From positions 1 through 64,000 of the forward strand of contig NZ_SMYO01000017.1 in NCBI RefSeq assembly GCF_004358205.1: 64,000 bases of DNA, in the 5' to 3' direction. The notes under the pieces are model-generated. The model saw only the letters and a program-made list of their open reading frames with translations, was not told the DNA's origin and made no database searches. The stretch comes from Bacillus salipaludis. Lineage in GTDB: Bacteria > Bacillota > Bacilli > Bacillales_B > DSM-18226. A program made the translations under genes and the position numbers. Shown here in pieces: positions 27,929-35,914 of the stretch (its first letter is position 1; each line of letters opens with the position of its first letter).

Positions 27929-28597
27929 GTGAAAGAAGTAAAGCTTTGTTTACATTGTGGAAATAAAACACAGATGGAATTAATAAGTTCTCATCAGCAC
28001 AATATGCCAGATTTTACATACGAGCCTGGGTTTGGTGAAGTTCAAATTGGTGAAGCTTGGGATGTATATAAACTTTTTCAATGCCCTGTATGTGAGAAAT
28101 TTACTTTAGAAAAAAGCTCGTCCAGTACATATGAGTGTGATCAAGAAGGGGCCCCTTTTTGGAGTGAAAAAATATTGTATCCTTATATAGAGCCTCAAAT
28201 TAAAAGGTTGCCTTCCGGTGTGAAAGAAGCTTTCGAAGCAGCACATAAAGTAAGGAACATTGACGGAGCTATTACTGCCCTAGCATTAAGAAGAACTCTT
28301 GAAAGAATGTGCAAAGAAAAAGGTGCAGAAGGAAGAGATCTTTATAATAAATTGAAAAAATTATCCGAAGACGGGGTAATCCCACCAATTCTTTCGGAAA
28401 TGTCTACAATAATCAAGGATATAGGAAATGAAGCAGCACACGGCGATAATGTAAAATTTGACGATGAGTTAGTGAGTTCCTTATTTAAATTTACAGAAAT
28501 AATCTTAGAGTATGTATACGTAATACCTAAACATCTAAAGCAGATACAATATGATATGAGTCTAAGAAAAGAGGAAAAGCATGAGCAACCAAATTAG
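27929..28597 (+). CDS. DUF4145 domain protein with zinc-ribbon N-terminus
   Basis: This 222-residue protein starts with a zinc ribbon (CLHC at 8-11 and CPVC near 53-56) and continues into a helical DUF4145 domain. Its conserved IKDIGNEAAHG block is near residue 165. DUF4145 proteins often occur beside restriction and other defence genes, and their action is not established. AAAGGAGTGG precedes the start. It is divergent from hsdM. A related domain sits at the N-terminus of the neighbouring HsdR, which suggests a functional link with the restriction system. Confidence 0.75.
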   Translation: MKEVKLCLHCGNKTQMELISSHQHNMPDFTYEPGFGEVQIGEAWDVYKLFQCPVCEKFTLEKSSSSTYECDQEGAPFWSEKILYPYIEPQIKRLPSGVKEAFEAAHKVRNIDGAITALALRRTLERMCKEKGAEGRDLYNKLKKLSEDGVIPPILSEMSTIIKDIGNEAAHGDNVKFDDELVSSLFKFTEIILEYVYVIPKHLKQIQYDMSLRKEEKHEQPN

Positions 28598-28609
28598 GTT
28601 GCTTTTTTA
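28584..28609 (+). terminator. Terminator overlapping the DUF4145 gene stop
   Basis: AGCAACC and GGTTGCT pair across the stop codon, followed by TTTTTTATTTTTT. Confidence 0.75.
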
Positions 28610-28935
28610 TTTTTTCCACTATACTCCTTTTTTACGGTTTATTAGTTATTATTTACATTAAAAGTAGCATCTGCAGTAGAAATGTATTGTGTGGAAGAGA
28701 AAAATCATCTGTTTGGTTCATTACGTTTTGTACTCAAAATTGCATATTGGGTTTACTCTTTTTTGTTAACTATATATTGTAGCATCCCCCCACAAATATT
28801 GAGAAAGAGCCGTAAGAAAAGGAAGAAACCTACAAAAGGGGTGAAGAATATGAGACATAGGACCATGCTTCCTTGACGTCTCCTTTCACAAAGTGCATAT
28901 GTTTGTTTAGCAATAAGCACATTTGAAATAAAGTA
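28598..28935. other. Gene-poor stretch
   Basis: Short frames exist on both strands here, but none has a good ribosome binding site or protein-like composition. I see no convincing gene. Confidence 0.4.
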
Positions 28936-28958
28936 GAAAAAAACCGGGTTTCCCCGGC
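28936..28958 (-). terminator. Terminator of the DNA ligase gene
   Basis: On the minus strand CCGGG-GAAA-CCCGG forms a GNRA-tetraloop stem followed by a T-run, just past the ligase stop at 28965. Confidence 0.85.
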
Positions 28959-28964
28959 TTGTGT

Positions 28965-29801
28965 TTAAGAAATCCATTTATGAAATGAAGGAATACGCAG
29001 TTTTTGATTACTGGTCCAGTTTCTAAACTTAACGTTACATTTGATTCCTTCATTAAATATGATTAGTTTGTCTGTTTCTTTTGCTCCAATATCTCTAACC
29101 TTTTCGTGGATATATTTTCTTTCTTGATTTGGGACAAACTCCATAACACCAATATTTGTTCCGTCTTCTATGGAGCTTAGTAAAAATGAATGATCTTTTT
29201 TATTCATTCCTGTGAGATAAACATCTTGATAAGAATAATTGATGACTTTTTGCCAATGGTTCGAGCGTTTATTTATCTCATATTTGGAGTCTTTTTTCTT
29301 TAGGACGATTCCTTCCAGACCTCTTTCTTTTACCAGGTTAAAGTAAGGAATTCCATTCCCTTCGATCCACTGGACATGAACCATTCGTTTCTCATCAAAT
29401 TCCAATTCCGCGAGCAGCTTTTTTCTTTCCAATAAAGGCAGTTGAGTTACTTTTTGACCTTTGTAATATAGAATGTCAAAAACGCAGTATTGAAGGTAGT
29501 GAGAGCTGTTCTTCGATTTAAATCGTTCCATGACAGCTTCGAAATTAGGAGCACCGTCAGTTCCCGGAACAATCAATTCTCCATCCAAAATGGTTCCATC
29601 GGGTATATTAAGATTCTCATATATTTCTTTAAATAAGGCCGTAACCTCGTTATTGTGGCGTGTATATAAATGGATTTTATTATTAAATTTAGAAAGTAAT
29701 AGTCTTATACCATCTAACTTGAGTTCGGTAATGTATTCGTCCGAATCAAATGGCTGATCTACCCTTTCCAGCAGCATCGGACTAATAAACATCTGTTTCA
29801 C
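28965..29801 (-). CDS. ligB: ATP-dependent DNA ligase, LigB type
   Basis: ATP-dependent ligases seal nicks through a lysyl-AMP intermediate. The adenylation motif KLDGIR with nucleophile K28 is intact. Further nucleotidyltransferase motifs are visible as DGELIVPG (motif III), EGIVLKKKDSKYE (motif IV) and WQKVINYSY (motif V), and a C-terminal OB-fold completes the minimal 278-residue enzyme. The length matches Bacillus SP-beta-type LigB (about 270) rather than LigD. A modest purine box precedes the ATG. Its location between restriction and mobilization genes suggests a plasmid or phage-derived repair ligase. Confidence 0.9.
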   Translation of the reverse strand: MKQMFISPMLLERVDQPFDSDEYITELKLDGIRLLLSKFNNKIHLYTRHNNEVTALFKEIYENLNIPDGTILDGELIVPGTDGAPNFEAVMERFKSKNSSHYLQYCVFDILYYKGQKVTQLPLLERKKLLAELEFDEKRMVHVQWIEGNGIPYFNLVKERGLEGIVLKKKDSKYEINKRSNHWQKVINYSYQDVYLTGMNKKDHSFLLSSIEDGTNIGVMEFVPNQERKYIHEKVRDIGAKETDKLIIFNEGIKCNVKFRNWTSNQKLRIPSFHKWIS

Positions 29802-29892
29802 CTCTATATTATTTTATCAGAGGATTAACAATAGTTATTTATCAAAATGCTGGTAAAAGGCTAGTGATGATGGTTAATCTGTACGACTAAAT

Positions 29893-29923
29893 GGCTTTAG
29901 CCCGTAATATAAGCCTTAAGGCT
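29893..29923. repeat. REP-like palindrome copy
   Basis: GGCTTTAGCCC is followed by GTAATATAAGCC and a perfect 12-bp palindrome AGCCTTAAGGCT. It shares the GTAATATAAGCC tail with the copy at 27744. Confidence 0.5.
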
Positions 29924-29968
29924 AATACTTAAATAATGCTTGATTTGTTTCGGAGGAGTTTACATATT

Positions 29969-30205
29969 TTACATATCAAAGAAATCATCTGCTTTTACGC
30001 TTGGATCCACTTCTCTTAATGCTTTAATAATTTTGCTGATAGTCCTAGTTGTCGGAGACCGATCAGTGTCGCCAGCTGCCAATTCGTTAATTGTATTCCT
30101 GTTCACTCCGGCCTTTTCAGCTAACCACGTTTGAGAAATTCCGCGGTTATCAAGCCATCTACCCAATTTGCTTCTCTTTTTACCTAATCCAAAAAAACCA
30201 AACAT
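29969..30205 (-). CDS. Small XRE-family HTH regulator
   Basis: A 78-residue DNA-binding protein with an N-terminal MFGFFGLGKKRSKLG leader and an XRE helix-turn-helix (ISQTWLAEKAGVNRNTINELAAG). A closely related paralogue lies at 47899, sharing the FGxGxxxSKxG leader, the helix-turn-helix and the DDFxxM ending. It is divergent from the mobilization operon starting at 30573, so it may repress it. Such small Cro-like proteins commonly control plasmid transfer. Confidence 0.8.
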   Translation of the reverse strand: MFGFFGLGKKRSKLGRWLDNRGISQTWLAEKAGVNRNTINELAAGDTDRSPTTRTISKIIKALREVDPSVKADDFFDM

Positions 30206-30352
30206 TTTCCCGCTCTCCTATCCAGAAAAAATAAGATGGTCAAGTAATGTCCAAAAAGACTAAAAAAAATACCTATTTTGATGCAAAAACCAGTCAACTT
30301 GGACAAACAGTGCTGCATAACTTTAAACACACATAGGCGATTTAGATACTAG

Positions 30353-30407
30353 CAAGAATCTTAGATCAAGAATTTTAGAATCTTACAAGAATCTCTCAAG
30401 AATCTAT
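30353..30407. promoter_or_regulatory. Four CAAGAATYT direct repeats upstream of the mobilization operon
   Basis: CAAGAATCT or CAAGAATTT occurs at 30353, 30367, 30386 and 30397, spaced 14, 19 and 11 bp. The array lies between the XRE repressor and the mobilization genes. It could be an operator array or the relaxosome-binding part of an origin of transfer. Confidence 0.5.
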
Positions 30408-30465
30408 GTCTAGTGCATTTGTACAGCGGAAAAAGCGGATATAAAGCCAAAAACAAAATCTGTTA

Positions 30466-30512
30466 AAAGGAGGCGAAGCCGGATGGCCAAGAGAGGGGGT
30501 CCGGGGGGATAA
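30466..30512 (+). other. GC-rich segment with a 9-codon micro-ORF, possible oriT core
   Basis: An AAAGGAGG box is followed 9 nt later by an ATG (30483) that reads MAKRGGPGG and stops at 30512. The segment is strikingly GC-rich (GGGGGTCCGGGGGG) against an AT-rich background. It is either a leader peptide or the nick-region core of an origin of transfer. Both readings are inference. Confidence 0.35.
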
Positions 30513-30572
30513 AGAATTTTCAGATTATTAGATAACTCAATTGTCATAATAAACCAACAGGAGGTTATCAAA

Positions 30573-30734
30573 ATGAAAAGCTGGGAAACTCTTATTCCAT
30601 TGCTAGAAAAATATGAAGCTAGTACAGATTTTGTTGCTGAATGTGTATATGCCTATATTGTGAATTACAGCTTTGAAACACAACAGGATAAGGAATTCGC
30701 TAATCAGTTAGTTGAATTTATTAAGGGGGTTTAA
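30573..30734 (+). CDS. 53-residue acidic microprotein
   Basis: CAGGAGG lies 9 nt before the ATG. The product (MKSWETLIPLLEKYEASTDF at the start) is acidic and helical with no Cys or membrane segment. It stops two bases before the next gene's ATG region, so it is the first gene of a compact operon with a zinc-ribbon microprotein, a two-TM peptide and the FtsK-type ATPase. The function is unknown, but the position suggests a transfer or mobilization accessory. Confidence 0.6.
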   Translation: MKSWETLIPLLEKYEASTDFVAECVYAYIVNYSFETQQDKEFANQLVEFIKGV

Positions 30735-30736
30735 CG

Positions 30737-30862
30737 ATGGAAAGTTTTGATTGGGAATATTGTGCCGAATGTGGAAACCAAAAACCACCGGAAGAATCAA
30801 ACTATAGATTATGTCCAGATTGTCGGGAAGATCTTGATTGTAATGAGGATTGGTTTAAATAG
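30737..30862 (+). CDS. 41-residue zinc-ribbon microprotein
   Basis: The sequence begins MESFDWEYCAECG and contains a second pair in CPDC 17 residues later, plus another Cys near the end. The two CxxC knuckles are spaced as in a rubredoxin-like zinc ribbon. AAGGGGG precedes the ATG. The gene lies two bases after the preceding one and 22 bp before the two-TM peptide gene. It may bind DNA or the transfer ATPase. Confidence 0.65.
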   Translation: MESFDWEYCAECGNQKPPEESNYRLCPDCREDLDCNEDWFK

Positions 30863-30884
30863 CTTAATAAAGGGGGGAATTGAA

Positions 30885-31073
30885 ATGTTATTTGGGCCCG
30901 GGATGCTTTTAGCAGCTGGTGCAACCATCGGAATAGCTTTAGTTGATAAAGTATGTGAGGAATTAGGGATTCATTGGTTAGGAACAGCATTAAAGCTGAT
31001 TATACCTATCGTTGGTTTTGCCCTAGCCATTTATTTTATTGAAACTAATCCAATATTGAGGTGGTTAAAATGA
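30885..31073 (+). CDS. 62-residue two-TM membrane peptide
   Basis: AGGGGGGAA before the ATG at 30885 fixes the start, although an open frame extends further upstream. Two hydrophobic segments (about 5-20 and 37-53) and an ILRWLK end form a small hairpin membrane protein. The stop overlaps the FtsK-type gene as ATGA. Small membrane proteins next to coupling ATPases often anchor or stabilise them; that role here is inferred from position only. Confidence 0.65.
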   Translation: MLFGPGMLLAAGATIGIALVDKVCEELGIHWLGTALKLIIPIVGFALAIYFIETNPILRWLK

Positions 31074-32227
31074 GTTTATGGGCTGACATAAAAGCACGTT
31101 ACAAAATTACAAAAGCTTTTCGAGCCGGTTCCATTTATAAAACGATTGGCACTGGAGAAAATGAAAAGAAAATCTTCCCTAAAATCCACTCTATTGAAAT
31201 CACTGACTTTTCCACTGAATATGTTTTCACCCTTCCTACTGGACTAAATCCCGATTTAATCAAGAAAGGCTATTATGCTTTTCAGCAAGTGTTTGGCGAT
31301 AACATAAAGCTTGAAGGTGAGTTTAAAAAGTATGTTCTGACCATCAATAAATCCACATTACCAAAGGAGCTTATCTATAATTTCAAGAAGATTAAACCGG
31401 TATTAGAAGGCTTTGAAATGCCAATTGTTTGTGGGGTAGACAACGAAGGGAGCTGGGTGGTATATGATGCTGTCACAGCTCCAAACTGCTTGATTTCAGG
31501 CGAACCGGGAGCAGGAAAAAGCACAGAATGCAGAAGTATTTTATCCACTCTCATTCAGTATAAAACTCCTGAAGAACTGCACATTTATTTAGGGGATTTG
31601 AAAATGAGTGAGTTCTTTCTTTTCAAGGACATTAAACATGTTAAAAGTGTTTGTGTTTACCCGGAAGATATGACAAAGATGCTGAACCATCTACATCATG
31701 AATTGCGAAAAAGGGGGGAATTATTAAATAAACATAGGGTGGATCATATCACTAAAGTTCCCGGTAAACATCCTTACATCCTTTTGGCAATCGATGAAAT
31801 TGTAATGATTATGGATGATAAGGAAATGAAAAAGAAATTAGTGCAAATTGCATCTCTTGGAAGGGCATTAGGGATTTACTGTATGCTCAGTCTTCAAAGA
31901 CCTTCTCACGACATATTAGATACAAAAATTAGAAGCCTTCTTACTGTCCGTATGGGTTTTAGAACTACAGATGCTTCCAACTCAAAAATAATTGGCACCC
32001 CAGGAAGTGAGAAAATCAGCGAGGAAACACCCGGAAGATTCTTAATGAAACGAAGTGAAATAAAAGAGCTACAAGCCCCATATTTAACATTGGATAAAGC
32101 TGAAAAACTTCTTGAAGTATACAGGGTGGAGGGGTGGAAGGATATGTTTGCAAAGGCTGCTACCTCCAATGAGAAAAAAGAACTCACTGAAAAGGATGTA
32201 TTTAACGATGTTAACAAAAAGGGATAA
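31070..32227 (+). CDS. FtsK/SpoIIIE-type DNA-translocating ATPase (plasmid transfer coupling-like)
   Basis: This 385-residue cytosolic ATPase has Walker A GEPGAGKST at residues 144-152, Walker B ILLAIDEIVMIMD, and a later LQRPSHDILDTKIRSLLTVRMGFRT block, split here by family-typical spacing. These are hallmarks of FtsK/SpoIIIE-type coupling proteins such as TcpA, ConQ and related conjugation ATPases. The protein lacks long N-terminal membrane helices, and the upstream two-TM peptide, overlapping by four bases, may supply the anchor. It overlaps the Replic_Relax gene by 20 bp. It probably delivers plasmid DNA to a transfer channel not encoded in this window. Confidence 0.85.
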   Translation: MSLWADIKARYKITKAFRAGSIYKTIGTGENEKKIFPKIHSIEITDFSTEYVFTLPTGLNPDLIKKGYYAFQQVFGDNIKLEGEFKKYVLTINKSTLPKELIYNFKKIKPVLEGFEMPIVCGVDNEGSWVVYDAVTAPNCLISGEPGAGKSTECRSILSTLIQYKTPEELHIYLGDLKMSEFFLFKDIKHVKSVCVYPEDMTKMLNHLHHELRKRGELLNKHRVDHITKVPGKHPYILLAIDEIVMIMDDKEMKKKLVQIASLGRALGIYCMLSLQRPSHDILDTKIRSLLTVRMGFRTTDASNSKIIGTPGSEKISEETPGRFLMKRSEIKELQAPYLTLDKAEKLLEVYRVEGWKDMFAKAATSNEKKELTEKDVFNDVNKKG

Positions 32228-32864
32228 AGCTATAATTAAAGATTTAAATAGATTCCGAGTGATGGACCGTGATTCAATAGCAGAGCTGCACTTTTCAAAC
32301 GTAAAAAATCCAAAAGACTCGACTAACCACGTTTTATTAAGATTACTTCGTGACGGTGAGATCCAGCGTTCAAAATCATTTATTCCCTTTGTTTATTTCG
32401 GCCCAAATGTAAATATAAAACAAAACAGTGCTAAGATTGGTCACTTTTTAGCCATATTGGAGACTTACAAAGAGATTCGTAGACAAGGAAAGCTTACAAC
32501 ATTTCTGGTGGAACCAAAGTATGGTGGTAAGGGAACAGTGGAGCCAGATATATTTTGTACTTTCCGGGATACTCATTTTTTCATTGAGGTGCAGCGAACA
32601 CTATACAGTGAAAAACAAATGAATGAAAAGATTCACCGATATGTTGATTTTTTCCATAGTGGTGTTATGATTAAACCCTTTCCACACATTTTAATATTGT
32701 CAGAACAACGTTATGTAATTGAAATTGATCTGCCCTTTAAGGTATTTCAAGCACAATCTTTTACAGAGTTTATAAGGTCTCTAAAACCGAAAGAGGAACA
32801 AGATTATTCAGTGCCGTTAAAAGTACAATCCAATAATGGTGTATTCAAGCTAACCCTAAAATAG
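32208..32864 (+). CDS. Replication-relaxation (Replic_Relax-like) protein
   Basis: The ATG at 32208 gives 218 residues. The opening TKRDKAIIKDLNRFRVMDRD followed by ELHF and LLRLLRDGEI is a winged helix typical of the Replic_Relax family, found on mobile Gram-positive elements next to FtsK-type genes. The C-terminal half contains EPDIFCTFRDTHFFIEVQRT, which resembles a PD-(D/E)XK-like E-x-Q core and may be a nuclease or relaxation domain. The gene overlaps the FtsK gene and ends the operon. A role in DNA processing for transfer is inferred from family and neighbourhood. Confidence 0.75.
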   Translation: MLTKRDKAIIKDLNRFRVMDRDSIAELHFSNVKNPKDSTNHVLLRLLRDGEIQRSKSFIPFVYFGPNVNIKQNSAKIGHFLAILETYKEIRRQGKLTTFLVEPKYGGKGTVEPDIFCTFRDTHFFIEVQRTLYSEKQMNEKIHRYVDFFHSGVMIKPFPHILILSEQRYVIEIDLPFKVFQAQSFTEFIRSLKPKEEQDYSVPLKVQSNNGVFKLTLK

Positions 32865-32884
32865 CAAAAAAATGCAGGCTAAAT

Positions 32885-33150
32885 GATATGCTTCCCTTAT
32901 GGTAGACAGATTAAAAAATAAAAATCTGACTACTATAAGGGGAGTATTTTTGTTTCTAAAACATCTTTTACTCCAGAATTTAAGATTGAAGCATTGAATG
33001 CTTGGGAAAAAGGTAATTATTCATTAGCTGAAATTGTAAAAATGTTCAAGGTGTTTGAATCCACAATTAGGGAATGGAAATATCAATTCGATACATACGG
33101 TATTAAAGGTCTGGAAGAGTCTTCAATCCAAACCAGAATAAAATGCTATT
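32885..33150 (+). pseudogene. IS3-family insertion sequence fragment (left end and start of orfA)
   Basis: TGATATGCTTCCC near 32885 resembles the left inverted repeat of IS150-like IS3 elements. From about 32948 the frame reads SKTSFTPEFKIEALNAWEKG then an HTH (LAEIVKMFKVFESTIREWK), which is the start of an OrfA transposase. The sequence then diverges; no orfB or right end is visible. The element is a dead remnant marking a former insertion. Confidence 0.7.
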
Positions 33151-33305
33151 TTAGATTTCAAGTTTCTATGTTCTCCTGTTTCTGAATGAAAATTGCTCTT
33201 TGATGTTGTCCATTAATCCTTATTGGCAGCCATTCGAGAAAATGAATAATAAATGTTTGATATAAGGGTTCATGCAATAAAAAAAGCTTTGTTGGTTGGA
33301 ACCAT

Positions 33306-33794
33306 ATGAAATTAAGTATAAATTGCTTTTTAAATAAAGAAAATATATATAGGAAATGTAAAATCGAGAAAGGTTTGTGTTATCGTGTGAAATATTTAAA
33401 GAATAGACTAATACTTATACTTGTTTTTAATTGTACTATAATGTTAACAGGTTTTAATAAATTCGAAGAGAATGAAATAACCGCTCTTGTTAAATCGATG
33501 ATTAGTACTGTAAATAAAAAAGACGCTGAAGGTTATATTCAAACTTTAGACGAATATTTTATTAAAACAACTTATGGTAATAAAGATTTTATTAGGAAGA
33601 ATATAAACGAATTTGGGCATTTAGATTTGTTAGAGTTTGACGTAGAAACAATACATACGTATGTTTCTTATGCACATTACAAGTTAATACATACTGGAAA
33701 AGACAATATAAAAACAGCCTTTTTTGGTAAAATGATCTTAGTAAAGACAAAGGAAGGTTGGCGAATATATCATATTTCGGAAGAAGAAATATGA
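33306..33794 (+). CDS. Membrane-anchored or secreted hypothetical protein, NTF2-like
   Basis: A hydrophobic N-terminal segment (NRLILILVFNCTIMLTGF) is followed by a domain with an NTF2-like pattern: ITALVKSMISTVNKKDAEGY, then a final KTKEGWRIYHISEE strand. This is typical of small secreted Bacillus proteins. The start is uncertain: ATG 33306 leaves an odd cysteine-rich leader, whereas GTG 33387 places the hydrophobic segment right at the N-terminus as a signal peptide. Cys near TIML is not a clean lipobox. The function is unknown. Confidence 0.5.
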   Translation: MKLSINCFLNKENIYRKCKIEKGLCYRVKYLKNRLILILVFNCTIMLTGFNKFEENEITALVKSMISTVNKKDAEGYIQTLDEYFIKTTYGNKDFIRKNINEFGHLDLLEFDVETIHTYVSYAHYKLIHTGKDNIKTAFFGKMILVKTKEGWRIYHISEEEI

Positions 33795-33818
33795 TAAATT
33801 GATAAATATAATTAAAAT

Positions 33819-33851
33819 AAATGCGATTCCTGTTGAAGAAATCGCATTTAT
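33819..33851 (+). terminator. Terminator after the NTF2-like gene
   Basis: AAATGCGATT and AATCGCATTT pair around a 10-nt loop, followed by ATTATTTTT. Confidence 0.75.
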
Positions 33852-34060
33852 TATTTTTCAACAATCTTTTTTCTATGTGTCTTGCACTGAGACGAGTAAA
33901 TAGTCTGCTTGTGCTTAATGGAATTCCGTTAATACATCTGGCCTCATGGCTTGAACTTTCCCTGTAGAGTCTCCAGGTAAAGAAGGGAGAAAAAATGAAT
34001 ATTTACTAAGAAGCTATCCAACTTTATTGAATAGCTTTTTCAGCTTCTAAGCTTTCAGTG

Positions 34061-35470
34061 TTATACCTTTCGAATAAAAAAGTTATCTTCAAGCAATAAC
34101 CAGTTTTGAGGATATGGATAGCCAAGGGTCCAATAACTGATTCCACGAAGCCCGTAGTCCTTCGCTGTATCAAATTTAGCTTGAGCACTTCTTGCATCCT
34201 CAAACCATACTTCGTGATTTCTACCTTGTCCATCGGTATATCGGAAGTAAGGTGATTGTGCAATAGGATCATATAAAATATCAACATTATATTGAATGGC
34301 CCTTCTGATAGCATCCTGTTGGCTGAAGGTTTCTGCTTCTTGGCCTTGAACATGAGGGAGGAGCCAGTCACGGGCGTAAATTTGGAATCCCATGAAAATT
34401 TTATTTCTTGGAATGACAGAAACAGCATAATCCAGCACTCGTCGTATTTGGTTAAGTGGGGATATGGCCTGTGGAGGTCCTAATCTATACCCCCATTCAT
34501 ATGTCATTAGCACAACAAAATCGACGATTCTTCCATGTGCAGGATAATCATGAGCTTCATATAACAACCCTTTTTGCTCTGCACTAACTTTAGGTGCTAA
34601 TGCTGTGGAAACAAAATACCCTTCCGGGTGTAACCGATCCACTGCTTTTTGTAAGAACTGATTATATAAGTCCCTGTCTTGTGGGTAGACATTTTCAAAA
34701 TCAACGTTTAAGCCACGATATCCTTTTGCTTTTATCGTGTTCAAAATATTAGTTATCAACTGGTCCTGAATCGCAGGACTTGAGAGGATTGTATGTGCTA
34801 GCCGTGACCCAGGATCTTTATAAGTAAAATTTGTAACGCACATCATTGGAGAAACCCTTTCACCTATAGATGCCTGAATAAAAGCGGTATCATCTATAGG
34901 TGTTATTCCACCGCTTGCTGTCATTGAATAAGCAAATAGGGAAGAATAAGTTAAATATCTGCCTACTTCTCGAACCAAGGTTCCTCCTCTTTCGCCCGTA
35001 TCGATGGTATAGGCGTTTACGTCTATTACAGGCTTTGTAAATGGAATTCCTAAAGACATTCCCGGATAAATCATATTCGGATTTTGTATTTGGTTTATTC
35101 GGATAAGTTCTTGAACCGTCGTCCCGTATCTTTGAGCAATCTGCCATAAGGTTTCTCCTGGTTGAATGATGTGGGTTCTTGCTGGAATAATTAAAATCAT
35201 ACCAGGATTAATATTGGAAGGATTACTGATTTGATTTGCTTGAACAATTGCCTGAATACTTGTTCCATATTTCTGGGCAATCATCCATAACGTTTCGCCC
35301 GAACGAACAGTATGAGTCCGATAGGTTGTTGGAATGACAAGGGCCAATCCCACCACTAATTGATTCGGATTCTCTAACTGGTTTGCACTAACAATTTGAT
35401 TAATGGTAATCCCGTACCGCTGAGAAATCGCCCATAATGTTTCTCCTTTTTGAACAACATGAATTTGAAT
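34061..35470 (-). CDS. LysM3-GH18 spore cortex-lytic-type glucosaminidase, apparent ATT start
   Basis: SleL/YaaH-type enzymes bind spore peptidoglycan through LysM repeats and cut N-acetylglucosaminyl bonds with a GH18 domain. Counting from an ATT at 35470, three LysM repeats span about residues 2-46, 52-96 and 99-143, and the GH18 domain runs to 469. It has the catalytic segment GLNVDFENVYPQD. The first canonical start codon (GTG 35356) would delete LysM1. An AAAGGGGG box sits 8 nt before ATT, and the paralogue at 37772 begins ATG at the same point (MQIHVVQPGE against IQIHVVQKGE). An in-frame stop lies at 35498-35500 with no ATG, GTG or TTG between. Either ATT initiates, as in infC, or the start has mutated. 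Confidence 0.85.
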   Translation of the reverse strand: MQIHVVQKGETLWAISQRYGITINQIVSANQLENPNQLVVGLALVIPTTYRTHTVRSGETLWMIAQKYGTSIQAIVQANQISNPSNINPGMILIIPARTHIIQPGETLWQIAQRYGTTVQELIRINQIQNPNMIYPGMSLGIPFTKPVIDVNAYTIDTGERGGTLVREVGRYLTYSSLFAYSMTASGGITPIDDTAFIQASIGERVSPMMCVTNFTYKDPGSRLAHTILSSPAIQDQLITNILNTIKAKGYRGLNVDFENVYPQDRDLYNQFLQKAVDRLHPEGYFVSTALAPKVSAEQKGLLYEAHDYPAHGRIVDFVVLMTYEWGYRLGPPQAISPLNQIRRVLDYAVSVIPRNKIFMGFQIYARDWLLPHVQGQEAETFSQQDAIRRAIQYNVDILYDPIAQSPYFRYTDGQGRNHEVWFEDARSAQAKFDTAKDYGLRGISYWTLGYPYPQNWLLLEDNFFIRKV

Positions 35471-35914
35471 AGTATTTACCCCCTTTAATATTTCTTCTTA
35501 AAATTTATATTCCTTTTAAAGATAGAAAATATTAATCTTTTACGAGGTTTTATATTTTAATGAAGAGTTTTCCGTTCAGGTACTGATATTTATGTTGAGG
35601 TTACGATTTAAATTGGAAAAAGACTGTATATAAATAGAAGGAAAAATGATTGATACGCATCATTAAAAAGGGATGTTCAAGTTTAAATCTTAGTAGAATA
35701 AAAATAAATTTTTTAAGAGTGGGCATTTTGGGTTTACTATAATAGAAAAATATCATTTGTTAACACCAGACTTAAGTCTGGTAATATTCTTAAGAATATG
35801 AATCAAGTAAGATAATTATTTTTTTAAAACAATTTGTTTCATTTCTGCCATATAAAATAAAAACGGCTACATAAGGAAAGTGCCCCTTTTGGTAGCCAGG
35901 ATTAAAGTATTTAA
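35471..35914. other. Intergenic region with terminator and REP-like palindrome
   Basis: No gene is seen. CCAGACTTAAGTCTGG at 35766-35781 is a perfect 16-bp palindrome followed by GTAATATTCTTAAG, a member of the dispersed family. At 35858-35903 a GGCTAC...GTAGCC hairpin with a minus-strand T-run terminates the GH18 gene that ends at 35915. Confidence 0.5.

Noticed and set aside
28682..28876. 64-codon plus-strand frame
   Set aside because: No ribosome binding site, no protein-like pattern, and it overlaps another weak frame in a gene-poor stretch.
28753..28977. 74-codon minus-strand frame next to the ligase gene
   Set aside because: Its start lies inside the ligase gene's end, and its first codons are the ligase terminator hairpin. 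It has no ribosome binding site, and the sequence reads as noncoding.
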